DNA of 64,000 bases from Scytonema hofmannii PCC 7110 (GTDB lineage: Bacteria > Cyanobacteriota > Cyanobacteriia > Cyanobacteriales > Nostocaceae): the NCBI RefSeq assembly GCF_000346485.2, contig NZ_KQ976354.1:5936824-6000823 (forward strand), read 5' to 3'. Shown piece after piece: positions 35,062 to 43,467 of the stretch (positions are counted from its first letter, which is position 1; the number at the start of each line of letters is the position of its first letter). The notes under the pieces are model-generated. The model ran no database searches. It was not told where the DNA came from and saw only the letters and a list, made by a program, of their open reading frames with translations. A program made the translations under genes and the position numbers.

Positions 35062-36123
35062 ATGAAATTACACTGGTTCGTATTAAACCTCACCACTATT
35101 GTATTGCTATGTTCTCCAGCAAAAGCAACTCTATCACAATCTACGTATAGTAACCAATCAAGAGCGATCGCTCAGGGTAAATACTCTAATAGCATTGCAG
35201 GTAATAATTATTCAAAAGAATTAACTAATTTACCGGAAATTGAATTTATTGCCCCAAAATCTGAAACTAATTCTGTAAATCTAGGCGATCGCGCTTCATT
35301 TGCAGAAATTGTTCCTTTAGGCAAAGAAATGTCAACGCTCAATTCTCAAATTCGAGCTTTAATGGAGCGTTACAGTTTTCTCCTCCCAGGAATGTTTTTC
35401 TTAGATTTACAAACTGGTGATTATTTGAATATTAATGGAGACAAAGCATTTCCAGCAGCTAGCACCATTAAATTCCCAATTTTGATAGCGTTATTTCAGG
35501 AAATAGAAGCTGGTAGAGTGCGTCTTGATGAACCTGTGGTTATGCGACAGGACTTAGTTGCTGGTGGTTCCGGAGATATGCAAAGTAAATCTGTTGGTAG
35601 TCGATTTACCATCTTGCAAACTGCAACTAAGATGATGACTATCAGTGATAATACCGCCACAAATATGATTATTGACCGTTTGGGTGGTAAGGCGGTACTA
35701 AATCAGCGTTTTCACAGTTGGGGATTGCAAAATACTACAATTCGCAATCTTCTAGCAGACGTTAACGGTACTAATACCACCAGTGCAAAAGACTTAGTGA
35801 AATTGTCTGCCCTAGTTACCAACAATCAATTAATCAATGACACCAGTCGTTCTCAAGTTTTGGAGATGATGCGTCATTGCCACAACCAAAGTATGCTTCC
35901 ATCTGGTTTGGGTTCTGGTGCTATCATTGCCCACAAAACTGGAACGCTGAGATTTGTGCTTGGAGATGCAGGGATTATTCAGACACCAAGTGGAAAAATA
36001 TACTTAGCAGGTATTTTGGTCAGAAGACCCAATCATGACTCCAGAGCAACAGAGTTTATTCGTCGAGTTTCCCAATTTGTGTATGAATACGAAAGTCATT
36101 CACAAGTAACAAGTTTGCCATAA
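35062..36123 (+). CDS. Class A beta-lactamase-like serine hydrolase
   Basis: A 353-residue exported protein. The signal peptide (about 1-22, LTTIVLLCSPAKA) is followed by an Asn/Ser-rich linker to about 95. The hydrolase domain carries all three serine beta-lactamase/PBP motifs: SxxK in FPAASTIKFPILIAL, SDN in KMMTISDNTATNMII, and KTG in GAIIAHKTGTLRFVLG. It probably hydrolyses a beta-lactam or acts on peptidoglycan in the periplasm. The stop TAA is followed immediately by a GTGACCA array. Confidence 0.9.
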   Translation: MKLHWFVLNLTTIVLLCSPAKATLSQSTYSNQSRAIAQGKYSNSIAGNNYSKELTNLPEIEFIAPKSETNSVNLGDRASFAEIVPLGKEMSTLNSQIRALMERYSFLLPGMFFLDLQTGDYLNINGDKAFPAASTIKFPILIALFQEIEAGRVRLDEPVVMRQDLVAGGSGDMQSKSVGSRFTILQTATKMMTISDNTATNMIIDRLGGKAVLNQRFHSWGLQNTTIRNLLADVNGTNTTSAKDLVKLSALVTNNQLINDTSRSQVLEMMRHCHNQSMLPSGLGSGAIIAHKTGTLRFVLGDAGIIQTPSGKIYLAGILVRRPNHDSRATEFIRRVSQFVYEYESHSQVTSLP

Positions 36124-36163
36124 ACAGTGACCTGTGACCAGTGACCAGTAACCAGTGACCAGT
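36124..36163 (+). repeat. GTGACCA heptamer array after the serine hydrolase gene
   Basis: Four to five units, some imperfect, starting right after the TAA stop, with GTGACCA on the coding strand. Confidence 0.8.
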
Positions 36164-36186
36164 ACGTAGTAAGTAGAGGTGTAAGT

Positions 36187-37056
36187 TTACGTCGAACTCA
36201 AGTTTATTTTATTTGCTAATGTCACCCATTGTTCGACACTGAGTTCTTCTGCTCGAACTTGGGGATTTACGTCTAATTCTTCTAGCAACGTGGTTAAGTC
36301 ATCGCGTTCTATAACTGATTGCAAATTATTTCGTAACATTTTGCGTTTTGCCCCAAAGCCCAACTTAACGAGTGTTTCTAACTTCCGTACATCCAAGGCT
36401 TGTGGTTCAAATTTACGGGGAACGAGGCGTACAACGGCTGAATCTACCTTTGGTGGTGGGTAAAATGCTCCCGCCGGAACCGTACAAATTAACTCAGCTT
36501 CTGCCAAATACTGGACTCTGACAGTCAGTGCTCCAAAAGCTTTTGACCCTGCTTTTGTTGTCAGTCTTTCTGCAACTTCTTTTTGTACCAGCAGCACAAT
36601 TAAATCGTAGGGTTGAGGATTTGGGTTGGCTATTGTACCCAGCAATTTCTCAATAATCAGTCCTGTAATATTGTAGGGAATGTTGGCAACAACTTTGTTT
36701 TGGTTTTGAAATGCCGGAGATGATTTCAGCAGGGGTAGTAAATCTAGTTCAAGAAAATCCCCTTGTAGGAGTAAGAAATTTTCTTGATTTCCAAGCTCCT
36801 TAACCAAGCGCTTGCACAAGTCGCGATCGATCTCAACCGCTAACAAGGATTGTACTTCTGGTAAGAGGCGGCGAGTGAGAATACCTGTTCCCGGACCAAT
36901 TTCCAAAACGCGATCGCAATTTTGTAGTTGTGCAGCCCGAACGATTTCGTTGAGGGCTTTATCGCTTTTTAGCCAATGCTGGGCAAAGGACTTGCGCGGT
37001 GCTATCTTTTGAAAGTCTTTACTAACCATTTTCATATCACTTATGTCATTTGTCAT
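36187..37056 (-). CDS. rsmA: 16S rRNA (adenine1518/1519-N6)-dimethyltransferase
   Basis: A 289-residue KsgA/RsmA methyltransferase that dimethylates two adenosines of the helix-45 loop of 16S rRNA. Motifs: PRKSFAQHWLKSDKALNEIV, SAM motif I VLEIGPGTGILTRRLL, motif IV VANIPYNITGLIIEKLL, and FGAKRKMLRNNLQSVI. The start is uncertain: the first Met at 37056 lies in a heptamer array, and Met codons at 37035 or 37029 (MVSKDFQKIAPRK) are more natural. In many cyanobacteria rsmA and ispE lie together. Here two plus-strand genes separate them. Confidence 0.93.
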   Translation of the reverse strand: MTNDISDMKMVSKDFQKIAPRKSFAQHWLKSDKALNEIVRAAQLQNCDRVLEIGPGTGILTRRLLPEVQSLLAVEIDRDLCKRLVKELGNQENFLLLQGDFLELDLLPLLKSSPAFQNQNKVVANIPYNITGLIIEKLLGTIANPNPQPYDLIVLLVQKEVAERLTTKAGSKAFGALTVRVQYLAEAELICTVPAGAFYPPPKVDSAVVRLVPRKFEPQALDVRKLETLVKLGFGAKRKMLRNNLQSVIERDDLTTLLEELDVNPQVRAEELSVEQWVTLANKINLSST

Positions 37057-37116
37057 TGGTCACTGGTCATTGGTCACTGGTCACTGGTCACTGGTCACTG
37101 GTCACTGGTCACTGGT
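37045..37116 (-). repeat. Long GTGACCA heptamer array between eda and rsmA
   Basis: About nine to ten units, several perfect, the longest array in the window. It supplies the last codons and stop of the KDPG aldolase gene and abuts the rsmA start. The opposite strand is open (WSLVTGH repeats). Confidence 0.88.
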
Positions 37117-37740
37117 TATTTGTATCAAATTTCTTGCCTGTTGGGCGATCGCCTGCCAATTCCTTGCCTCTACAAACTTTTTAGGAAATAATTGACTGCT
37201 TAAACCAACAGCGATCGCACCTGCTTGTAAAAATTCCTGGGCATTTTCTAGAGTAATGCCACCTGTTGGAATCAGGGGAATATGACCTAAAGGACCTTGC
37301 AAACTTTTTATATAGCGAACACCTCCCAATGCTTCTACAGGAAACACTTTGACACAACTTGCGCCACTAGCCCAAGCGGTGACGATTTCTGTAGGAGAAA
37401 GCGCTCCCGGTACAATTGGGACATCAACAGCAACAGCGGCTTGAATCATTACTAAGTCAACGTGAGGAGTAAAGAGAAACTGCGCTCCTGCTCCAATAGC
37501 TTCTTGCATATGCTTGATATTTAATAATGTACCAGTGCCAATGAAGCAGTTAGGTAATTGTACTCTTAATTGACCAATCAGTTCAGCAGCACGATGGCTA
37601 TTCCACGTAATTTCAATTAACTTGACTCCCTCAGATGCTACTGCTAAAGCCATTTGGTAGCCCAATGAAATTTCTGGAGCACGGATGACTGCGATCGCTT
37701 TATGTTCTTTTAGTTGTGATAGCCAAACTTGATTGGACAT
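37102..37740 (-). CDS. eda: 2-keto-3-deoxy-6-phosphogluconate (KDPG) aldolase
   Basis: A 212-residue class I aldolase cleaving KDPG to pyruvate and glyceraldehyde-3-phosphate, the last step of the Entner-Doudoroff route. Motifs: KAIAVIRAPEI, Glu in KLIEITWNSHRA, GTGTLLN, Schiff-base Lys in GASCVKVFPVEALGG, and phosphate loop IPTGGITLENA. The C-terminus ITSDQ and stop come from the heptamer array. It lies before rsmA on the same strand. It gives the gluconate-kinase product a catabolic route. Confidence 0.93.
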   Translation of the reverse strand: MSNQVWLSQLKEHKAIAVIRAPEISLGYQMALAVASEGVKLIEITWNSHRAAELIGQLRVQLPNCFIGTGTLLNIKHMQEAIGAGAQFLFTPHVDLVMIQAAVAVDVPIVPGALSPTEIVTAWASGASCVKVFPVEALGGVRYIKSLQGPLGHIPLIPTGGITLENAQEFLQAGAIAVGLSSQLFPKKFVEARNWQAIAQQARNLIQITSDQ

Positions 37741-38033
37741 TTTTTTAGAATTTTAGATTAAGGCTAAAAACAATTAGTATTACTTATGATATTAAAATTC
37801 ATATACGTTCTTTCCTGAGACTGATTTCTTCTTCTTATAAAAAGATAGCATAGCATCCTCTTCTATCTTTGGATATAAATATCGATGACTTCAAAATAAT
37901 TAATAATTCTTTTCTAGGAATTCATAACTTTTGACTGCTGAAGCGTCAATTAAATTAAGTCGTCAGCAAGAGGGAAATTTTTCAATTTATTTTTACTCTA
38001 CTAATTAGACGTTCTTAGTGCAGTAATAATATT

Positions 38034-38876
38034 ATGCCTCTTTACAAGATTGCAGACTTCGATCCAAACTACAGAGATACTTTTGGCGGCGATGATGTTA
38101 AAGCTTTGGATCTCTATACCGAAGGTGGGACGAAAATTGGCTCTGTTGACGATGTGTTGGTAGATCCTGATGGTCGTTTTCGCTATCTCGTTATAGATAC
38201 CGCATACGATTTTTCTAGCAAAAAGATTCTCTTACCAATTGGTCTTGCCCGTATTGATTATAATGCCAAGCGGGTTTTTGTAGATGGACTGAGCAAAGAG
38301 CAAGTACAACGTTTACCAGAATACAGAGAAAACTTGACGGTTGATTACGATTACGAAGAACAGGTGCGTAAGGCTTATCGTCCTCTATCTAGTACTACAA
38401 ACCACAATCGCGATACCTACGACTACCAGCAAGACTCTGCGCTGTACAATTTAAACAACCAAAAGCAAGAAACATTCAGATTGTATGAAGAACGGTTAAT
38501 TGCCAATAAGAACCGCGTTAAAACAGGCGAAGTTGCAGTTGGCAAACATATTGAAACTGAAACAGCAAGAGTTTCAGTACCCATTGAAAAAGAGCGAGTT
38601 GTAATTGAGCGTGTCAATCCTACAGATACAGGAACAGCAGTCAATCCTAGCAATTTACAGTTTCAGGAAGGAGAAGTTGCACGTATAGAAATCTACGAAG
38701 AAACACCTGATATTCATAAAGAAGCGTTTGTCCGCGAGGAAGTTCGAGTTAGAAAAGTTGTAGACCGAGACACTGTTGAAGCGCAAGAAACCATTCGTCG
38801 TGAAGAATTAGATATTCGGACTGAGGGAGATTTATTAACCAATAAATCGGATATAAATTCAAGCGATCGGATATAA
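38034..38876 (+). CDS. PRC-barrel plus DUF2382 protein, copy 1
   Basis: A 280-residue soluble protein. The N-terminal PRC-barrel (about 1-100: KALDLYTEGGTKIGSVDDVL, GRFRYLVIDT) precedes the DUF2382 domain (about 145-265: LYEERLIANKNRVKTGEVAV, VPIEKERVVIERV, EEVRVRKVVDRDTVEAQETI). The family is often linked to desiccation, radiation or general stress; the mechanism is unknown to me. First of three paralogues in a row. The stop is followed by TTAGTTG-type repeats. Confidence 0.9.
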   Translation: MPLYKIADFDPNYRDTFGGDDVKALDLYTEGGTKIGSVDDVLVDPDGRFRYLVIDTAYDFSSKKILLPIGLARIDYNAKRVFVDGLSKEQVQRLPEYRENLTVDYDYEEQVRKAYRPLSSTTNHNRDTYDYQQDSALYNLNNQKQETFRLYEERLIANKNRVKTGEVAVGKHIETETARVSVPIEKERVVIERVNPTDTGTAVNPSNLQFQEGEVARIEIYEETPDIHKEAFVREEVRVRKVVDRDTVEAQETIRREELDIRTEGDLLTNKSDINSSDRI

Positions 38877-38877
38877 G

Positions 38878-38925
38878 TTAGTAATTGTTAGTTGTTAGTT
38901 GTTAGTTTTTAGTTTTTAGTTGTAA
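38878..38925 (+). repeat. TTAGTTG-type short tandem repeat
   Basis: Runs of GTTAGTT/TTTTAGTT just after the stop of DUF2382 copy 1. Another class of short tandem repeat at a gene 3' end. Confidence 0.65.
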
Positions 38926-39094
38926 AGACTATGATTTACTACTACGACGATGACTAACAACTATCCACTATCTACTATCTAATAACAACTATCCAATAAC
39001 AAATTAAAATTCATTCGTAGGAGAGATGGCTAATAAGACTTATTTTTTTACCATTAAGTAACTAAGAGATGAAAATAGTTGGAGGGTAACGAGT

Positions 39095-40036
39095 ATGCCT
39101 CTTTATAAAATATCTGATTTCGATCCAAATTATAAAGACACATTTGATGGCGATGACATCAAAGGAATGAGTGTCTATGAAGAAGCAAGCGACCAGAAAA
39201 TTGGTACAGTTAGCGATGTTTTAGTTGAAGATGAAGGTCGTTTTCGCTATTTAGTTCTTGACTTAGGTTTTTGGATTTTTGGTAAGAAAGTACTGCTTCC
39301 TATTGGTCGTACTCGCATTGATTACAATACAAATCGTGTCTATGCAGTTGGAATGACTAGAGAGCAAGCAGATAATTTGCCAGAGTTCAACGAACGTGAC
39401 ACTGTTGACTACGATTATGAAGAGCGTGTACGCAACGTTTATCGTAATCCTGTAAATACTAATAGACCTGTAGAAGCATCTGCTCCTCTGGAAACATCCA
39501 CTCCTTTAGAAGCATCTGCTCCACTAGATGCTAATTATGCGGCTGCATCTGCAATCAATCAGCCTGTAACTACAGCTAATACCCCCAGATACGATCGCGA
39601 TACATACCGTTACGACACTGAACCATCTTTGTACGAGACAAACGATCGCGATCATCAAACTCTGAGACTGTACGAAGAACGATTAATTGCTAATAAAAGA
39701 CGTATCAAATCTGGTGAAGTATCTATTGGCAAGCACATCGAAACTGAAACAGCAAGAGTTGCAGTTCCAGTAGAGAAAGAAAGAGTGGTTGTTGAGCGAG
39801 TGACTCCAACAGATGCAGGTAGAGCGGTTACTCCTGGCGAAGCTAACTTCCGTGAAGGAGAAGTGGCTCGTATGGAAATCTACGAAGAAACTCCTGACAT
39901 CCGCAAGGAAACTGTTGTACGTGAAGAAGTCAGAGTTAGAAAAGTTGTAGACCGCGATACTGTAGAAGAACAAGATACAATTCGTCGCGAAGAATTAGAT
40001 GTTAACGCTCCTGGTCTCCCAATTGACGAGCGCTAA
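39095..40036 (+). CDS. PRC-barrel plus DUF2382 protein, copy 2
   Basis: A 313-residue paralogue of copy 1 with the same MPLYKISDFDPNYKDTF start, PRC-barrel (MSVYEEASDQKIGTVSDVLV, GRFRYLVLDLGFWIFGKKVL) and DUF2382 domain (LYEERLIANKRRIKSGEVSI). The linker (about 125-165) is longer, with a Pro/Ala/Ser repeat (VEASAPLETSTPLEASAPLD) that may arise from slippage. GGAGGG lies about 10 bases before the ATG. High similarity to copy 1 suggests a fairly recent duplication. Confidence 0.9.
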   Translation: MPLYKISDFDPNYKDTFDGDDIKGMSVYEEASDQKIGTVSDVLVEDEGRFRYLVLDLGFWIFGKKVLLPIGRTRIDYNTNRVYAVGMTREQADNLPEFNERDTVDYDYEERVRNVYRNPVNTNRPVEASAPLETSTPLEASAPLDANYAAASAINQPVTTANTPRYDRDTYRYDTEPSLYETNDRDHQTLRLYEERLIANKRRIKSGEVSIGKHIETETARVAVPVEKERVVVERVTPTDAGRAVTPGEANFREGEVARMEIYEETPDIRKETVVREEVRVRKVVDRDTVEEQDTIRREELDVNAPGLPIDER

Positions 40037-40079
40037 TCACTTGTGTTTTTACCTCTAGTTGAAAAGACTAGAACGGTCA

Positions 40080-40110
40080 GATCCCCAACTTCTCCAAGAA
40101 GTCGGGGATC
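40080..40110. terminator. Terminator-like hairpin after DUF2382 copy 2
   Basis: GATCCCCAACTTCT and AGAAGTCGGGGATC pair except one position, with loop CCA. A relative of the hairpin at 2881. Confidence 0.55.
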
Positions 40111-40157
40111 TTAGAGCTTGTTAAAGCAACAAATTCTTAATATTCTTAAGAAAAACC

Positions 40158-41045
40158 ATGAATAATACAATGCCTAGTATAGGTAATAAAAATCCTAGCA
40201 AAATTGCCAGAATTAGTACTATGCTGGAAAGCTTGCGCCAAAAAGTACATAAATTTACCGTTATAGATAGGCAACATCAGCTAGTAGGTGAAGTAAAAGA
40301 TTTAATTATTGATGTCAATCGTCAAATTAGTTTCGTTGTAGGTATATCTCAAAATTTTGACGAGAATAATCAAATGTTTTTACTAAGTAGTAAGTTAGTA
40401 GAAAAAATTGATTCTCTAACTAAATCAATTTTTTTAAAAGTAAAAAAAAATGAAATAAAATATTTTTTGGAAACCACCTTAGATAAAGAAAGCAAAGTAA
40501 ATACAATGGAAGAAAATTTAAAAAAATTAGAAGAAAATCCACAAGATACTTCACAAATATTAGACAAGATAGTAAATACAAATGATGGTGATAGAACTTC
40601 TGTAGACGAGATAGTTCGTTTACTTGGAGAACGCGTAATCATAGATCGCAGCAAAAGAAAAGTTGGTGAAGTGATTGTTCGCAAGCAAATAGAAACCCGA
40701 ATGGTACAAGTACCTGTTCGGAGTGAAAAATTAATTGTGGAACAAGTTAGCCCAGAGCGCAAACAGCTTGCAGAAATAGATTTGAGACAAGGGGAAATAT
40801 CGGCAGAATTGGAATTTCTTGAAGTAGATAACGCTCACCAAATTGATAGTTATGATGGTAGTTTAACAGTCAGTGGTGAATTTAGTTCTCCTAAAATTGC
40901 CAGTTTACTTTTAAATGCGATCGCTCTCGAACGTAACCACGGCTGTAAAGCAGTCAGAGTCACTATCGTTGTGGAAGATGAAGAACACCAGCAAACCTAT
41001 CAAGAGTGGTTTGCCCGCACGTCAAAAAGTTCGTCAAAAAGTTAA
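40158..41045 (+). CDS. PRC-barrel/DUF2382-like protein, divergent copy 3
   Basis: A 295-residue protein. Residues about 25-90 (VIDRQHQLVGEVKDLIIDVN, RQISFVVGISQN) resemble a PRC-barrel, and about 160-215 (LLGERVIIDRSKRKVGEVIV, RKQIETRMVQVPVRSEKLIV, EQVSP) a half DUF2382 domain. The C-terminal 70 residues (IASLLLNAIALERNHGCKAV, VTIVVEDEEHQQTYQ) are specific to this copy. It is more A/T-rich than its neighbours, with K/N-rich stretches in the middle. It completes a row of three related stress genes. Confidence 0.8.
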   Translation: MNNTMPSIGNKNPSKIARISTMLESLRQKVHKFTVIDRQHQLVGEVKDLIIDVNRQISFVVGISQNFDENNQMFLLSSKLVEKIDSLTKSIFLKVKKNEIKYFLETTLDKESKVNTMEENLKKLEENPQDTSQILDKIVNTNDGDRTSVDEIVRLLGERVIIDRSKRKVGEVIVRKQIETRMVQVPVRSEKLIVEQVSPERKQLAEIDLRQGEISAELEFLEVDNAHQIDSYDGSLTVSGEFSSPKIASLLLNAIALERNHGCKAVRVTIVVEDEEHQQTYQEWFARTSKSSSKS

Positions 41046-41217
41046 TGATACTAGCAATGCATACTTATAACGCTTAGAGCTAACAGGGTTATCTGTAGAA
41101 GTTACAGGTAACTCAATTTTATGAGAGCGAATCAACTAGGTGGACTTTAGCTCTACTTGTTGAGAAATGATATCCCTGCGGCTACAATCAAGAGAAACAC
41201 GTCTGAGCGCAAGGAAA

Positions 41218-41694
41218 ATGTCGGAAGAAGCCAAAGCCTTGAACGACGAGGGACACCCCATTAAATTAACTGACGTAACCAGAATAGAACCTCTCGATTT
41301 ATCTCCTATCAATGTTAGAGAAATTTGTGGGGATGATAGAAAACTGCGGCTAAAAATGCATCTTGTGTTGACGCCCGAAATGGATGAAGAAAGTAAGCAA
41401 CTCTTGGTTGTAGAAGAACCTCAGATCGGTCTTCACGTATTTGCGTACACTCGCGATGAACTCATCCACGAGATTAATGACCAAATATTCATGATGTGGG
41501 ACGAGTACGCAAATGCTGATGTGGATGAATTGGAGTTGGATGCGCGACAATTACGAGAATCACTACTAGAAAAGTTAACAGCTTCTTGTGGGACAGCTTC
41601 TTGTGGGACAGCTTCTTGTGGGACAGCTTCTTGTGGGACAGCTTCTTGTGGGACAGCTTCTTGTGGGACGGGCATCCTGCCCGTCATTAATTAA
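41218..41694 (+). CDS. Hypothetical protein with TASCG tandem-repeat tail
   Basis: A 158-residue protein; I chose ATG at 41218 (MSEEAKALNDEG) because AAGG lies 4-5 bases upstream, over a longer frame from 41167. The body (about 1-118) is unrecognised, acidic, with VREICGDDRKLRLKMHLVLT and HEINDQIFMMWDEYANADVD. The tail is six exact TASCG repeats from a 15-bp DNA repeat, ending GILPVIN from a common hairpin repeat (ACGGGCATCCTGCCCGTC). Because the unit is a multiple of three, copy-number change keeps the frame. Confidence 0.7.
   Translation: MSEEAKALNDEGHPIKLTDVTRIEPLDLSPINVREICGDDRKLRLKMHLVLTPEMDEESKQLLVVEEPQIGLHVFAYTRDELIHEINDQIFMMWDEYANADVDELELDARQLRESLLEKLTASCGTASCGTASCGTASCGTASCGTASCGTGILPVIN
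41578..41667 (+). repeat. Six identical 15-bp tandem repeats inside a gene
   Basis: ACAGCTTCTTGTGGG repeated six times without a mismatch, followed by the hairpin ACGGGCATCCTGCCCGTC (41668-41685). Perfect identity suggests recent expansion and likely length variation between strains. Confidence 0.95.
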
Positions 41695-41847
41695 TATATT
41701 CCCACAGACAAATTTTTAACACGATAATCGTCCTTAAGATTGCCTACAGTTTAAACCTCTAGACAGGTCATTATGATGTTAAGAGAGGCTATTATCAAAA
41801 TATAAATATTGAGTTCTTTTAAAAAGAATTGATAGGGTAGGTAAAAG

Positions 41848-42045
41848 ATGAATCAGTCTGTGGAATTATCTCTAGAACAACAATTCAACCTAAGAATTTT
41901 TGAAGACTCTGTACGACAAATGTCCCGCGAACAAGCACAGAATTTTCTAATTGAGCTACACGAGCACATGATGCTTAAAGATAATATGTACAAGACTTTG
42001 CTAAAGCAAGATTGGGGAATTAATGCAGACCAAATGTCTGTGTAA
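41848..42045 (+). CDS. nblA: Phycobilisome degradation protein NblA
   Basis: A 65-residue protein with the NblA signature LSLEQQFNLRIFEDSVRQMS and REQAQNFLIELHEHMMLKDN, MYKTLLKQDWGI. NblA binds phycobiliproteins and recruits Clp protease during nutrient starvation, bleaching the cells. Full length. It has its own upstream region of 150 bases, as expected for a starvation-induced gene. Many Nostocales carry several nblA copies. Confidence 0.95.
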   Translation: MNQSVELSLEQQFNLRIFEDSVRQMSREQAQNFLIELHEHMMLKDNMYKTLLKQDWGINADQMSV

Positions 42046-42102
42046 AGAAAGTTCGCTTTGTTTTTAAGAAGTAAATTGAATTCATAAATAACGTAAACAG
42101 CA

Positions 42103-42351
42103 ATGAAACCGCAACAAAACCTTGACGAAGTAACACTATACCTGACACAAACTTTGAGTGGATATGAAGTGATCCCAGCAAAATGGGGATGGCATATTCA
42201 TAAAAGAGATATGTATTGTGGATATCTAGAATATCAAGATGCAAAAGGATGGAAAGGGAATGCTTTTAATTCCTTACCGGCAAAAATCAAAGAGCAACTT
42301 AAACGGTTTGTACTTTCAGCGTCTGCTCCCATATATCAAGTGATGGGTTAA
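42103..42351 (+). CDS. Small hypothetical protein
   Basis: An 82-residue protein, not recognised with certainty. It is rich in Trp, Tyr and His around ALSGYEVIPAKWGWHIHKRD-like residues (SGYEVIPAKWGWHIHKRDMY) and ends PIYQVMG. No signal or membrane segment. It follows nblA after 57 bases, so they may share transcripts. A terminator-like hairpin begins two bases after its stop. Confidence 0.65.
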   Translation: MKPQQNLDEVTLYLTQTLSGYEVIPAKWGWHIHKRDMYCGYLEYQDAKGWKGNAFNSLPAKIKEQLKRFVLSASAPIYQVMG

Positions 42352-42353
42352 AA

Positions 42354-42384
42354 GAACCCCGGTTTCTTCAAGAAACCGGGGTTC
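42354..42384. terminator. Perfect 14-bp stem hairpin between convergent genes
   Basis: GAACCCCGGTTTCT, loop TCA, AGAAACCGGGGTTC. It lies between the plus-strand gene ending at 42351 and the minus-strand LD-carboxypeptidase ending at 42424, so it can serve both directions. Confidence 0.65.
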
Positions 42385-42410
42385 CAATTTTGTCAGGTTT
42401 CTAATTTTGT

Positions 42411-42430
42411 CACTGGTCACTGGTCACTGT
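42411..42430 (-). repeat. GTGACCA heptamer array at the LD-carboxypeptidase gene end
   Basis: Two to three units with GTGACCA on the minus strand. The TGA stop of the LD-carboxypeptidase gene (42424-42426) lies inside. Confidence 0.8.
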
Positions 42431-43467
42431 ACCGCAGGTTCCAGCATCCGAATTGTTCCAGCATCAGCATCTATTTCCACATCTAAACCAAGAGGTAATG
42501 TCAGCACATTTTCAAGATGCCCGATCGCAGCACCTGACCATGCAGGAATGCCTAAAGGTTTAATATGATCCCATAAAACCTCTTCAAAGGTCAAAGAGCC
42601 ATAGTCAGCATCAGGCAAACAATCGGAACATTGCCCAAAAACAAAACCCGCCAGTTTATCAAATAAACCTGCTATTTTTAACTGAGTCATCATCCGATCT
42701 ATACGGTATACATTTTCGTTCAAATCCTCTAAAAATAAAATAGCACCATTGAGATTTGGTAAGTAAGGAGAGCCTACAATCGCTGACAAAACTGAAAGAT
42801 TACCTCCAATTAGCTTGCCTTTAGCTTTACCAGAAGATATAGTTTGGACTCGGTACTTAACCTGCATCAATCGGTCAGAATCACCGCCGTCTTTTTCATT
42901 TTTAAAGGTGACAGTTTCACCATTAAACAAAACGCGACGAAAACATTCTGTTTGAGTCGTTCTCCAAGAACTTAGCCCGTTGGGACCGTGAAATGTCACA
43001 AGATTAGTTTTCGCATTCAAGCCCAGAATTAATGATGTGATATCACTAAAACCCACGACAATTTTGGGATTTTTGCGAATGCGATCGTAATCCAGATAAG
43101 GCAACATCCGGCTGCATCCCCACCCACCACGAATTGGCAAAATAGCTGCTACAGAAGGATCGCCAAAAAATTGATTGATGTCAGCAGCACGGTCTTTGTC
43201 TTTACCTGCTAAATAACCATACCGTTCTAGAACATGAGGTGCGAGTCGGGGAACTAATCCTAAAGCTTTGACTGCATCTATAACAATATTAAGTTGTTCG
43301 CGAACAAATGTAGCACCAGCAGGGCTGACTATTCCCACGACAGATCCGGGTTGCAAGCGTTTGGGTTTTAACAGTGGTTGACTAGCTGCTCTCCCCAACT
43401 TTAACGGAGAGGCTAATACAGAAGAACTCGCAGCTAGTCCAATCAGAAAGTTACGGCGATCTATCAT
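42424..43467 (-). CDS. LD-carboxypeptidase (peptidase family S66)
   Basis: A 347-residue exported hydrolase of the LdcA/MccF family, which trims the terminal D-Ala of murein tetrapeptides or cleaves acyl-nucleotide toxins. The N-terminus DRRNFLIGLAASSSVLASP looks like a twin-arginine signal. Core motifs: GSVVGIVSPAGATFV, IRGGWGCSRMLPYLDY (nucleophile region; Ser follows GC), VGFSDITSLIL and GGNLSVLSAIVGSPYLPNL. The start overlaps the upstream kinase gene end by 17 bases, so the two are likely co-transcribed. Confidence 0.9.
   Translation of the reverse strand: MIDRRNFLIGLAASSSVLASPLKLGRAASQPLLKPKRLQPGSVVGIVSPAGATFVREQLNIVIDAVKALGLVPRLAPHVLERYGYLAGKDKDRAADINQFFGDPSVAAILPIRGGWGCSRMLPYLDYDRIRKNPKIVVGFSDITSLILGLNAKTNLVTFHGPNGLSSWRTTQTECFRRVLFNGETVTFKNEKDGGDSDRLMQVKYRVQTISSGKAKGKLIGGNLSVLSAIVGSPYLPNLNGAILFLEDLNENVYRIDRMMTQLKIAGLFDKLAGFVFGQCSDCLPDADYGSLTFEEVLWDHIKPLGIPAWSGAAIGHLENVLTLPLGLDVEIDADAGTIRMLEPAVQ

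Noticed and set aside
36976-37191. Plus-strand ORF with WSLVTGH repeats
   Set aside because: It is only the open strand of the GTGACCA array overlapping the rsmA start and eda end; no independent evidence for a protein.
41578-41667. CRISPR or minisatellite outside genes
   Set aside because: The units are directly abutting 15-mers without spacers and lie in frame within a gene.
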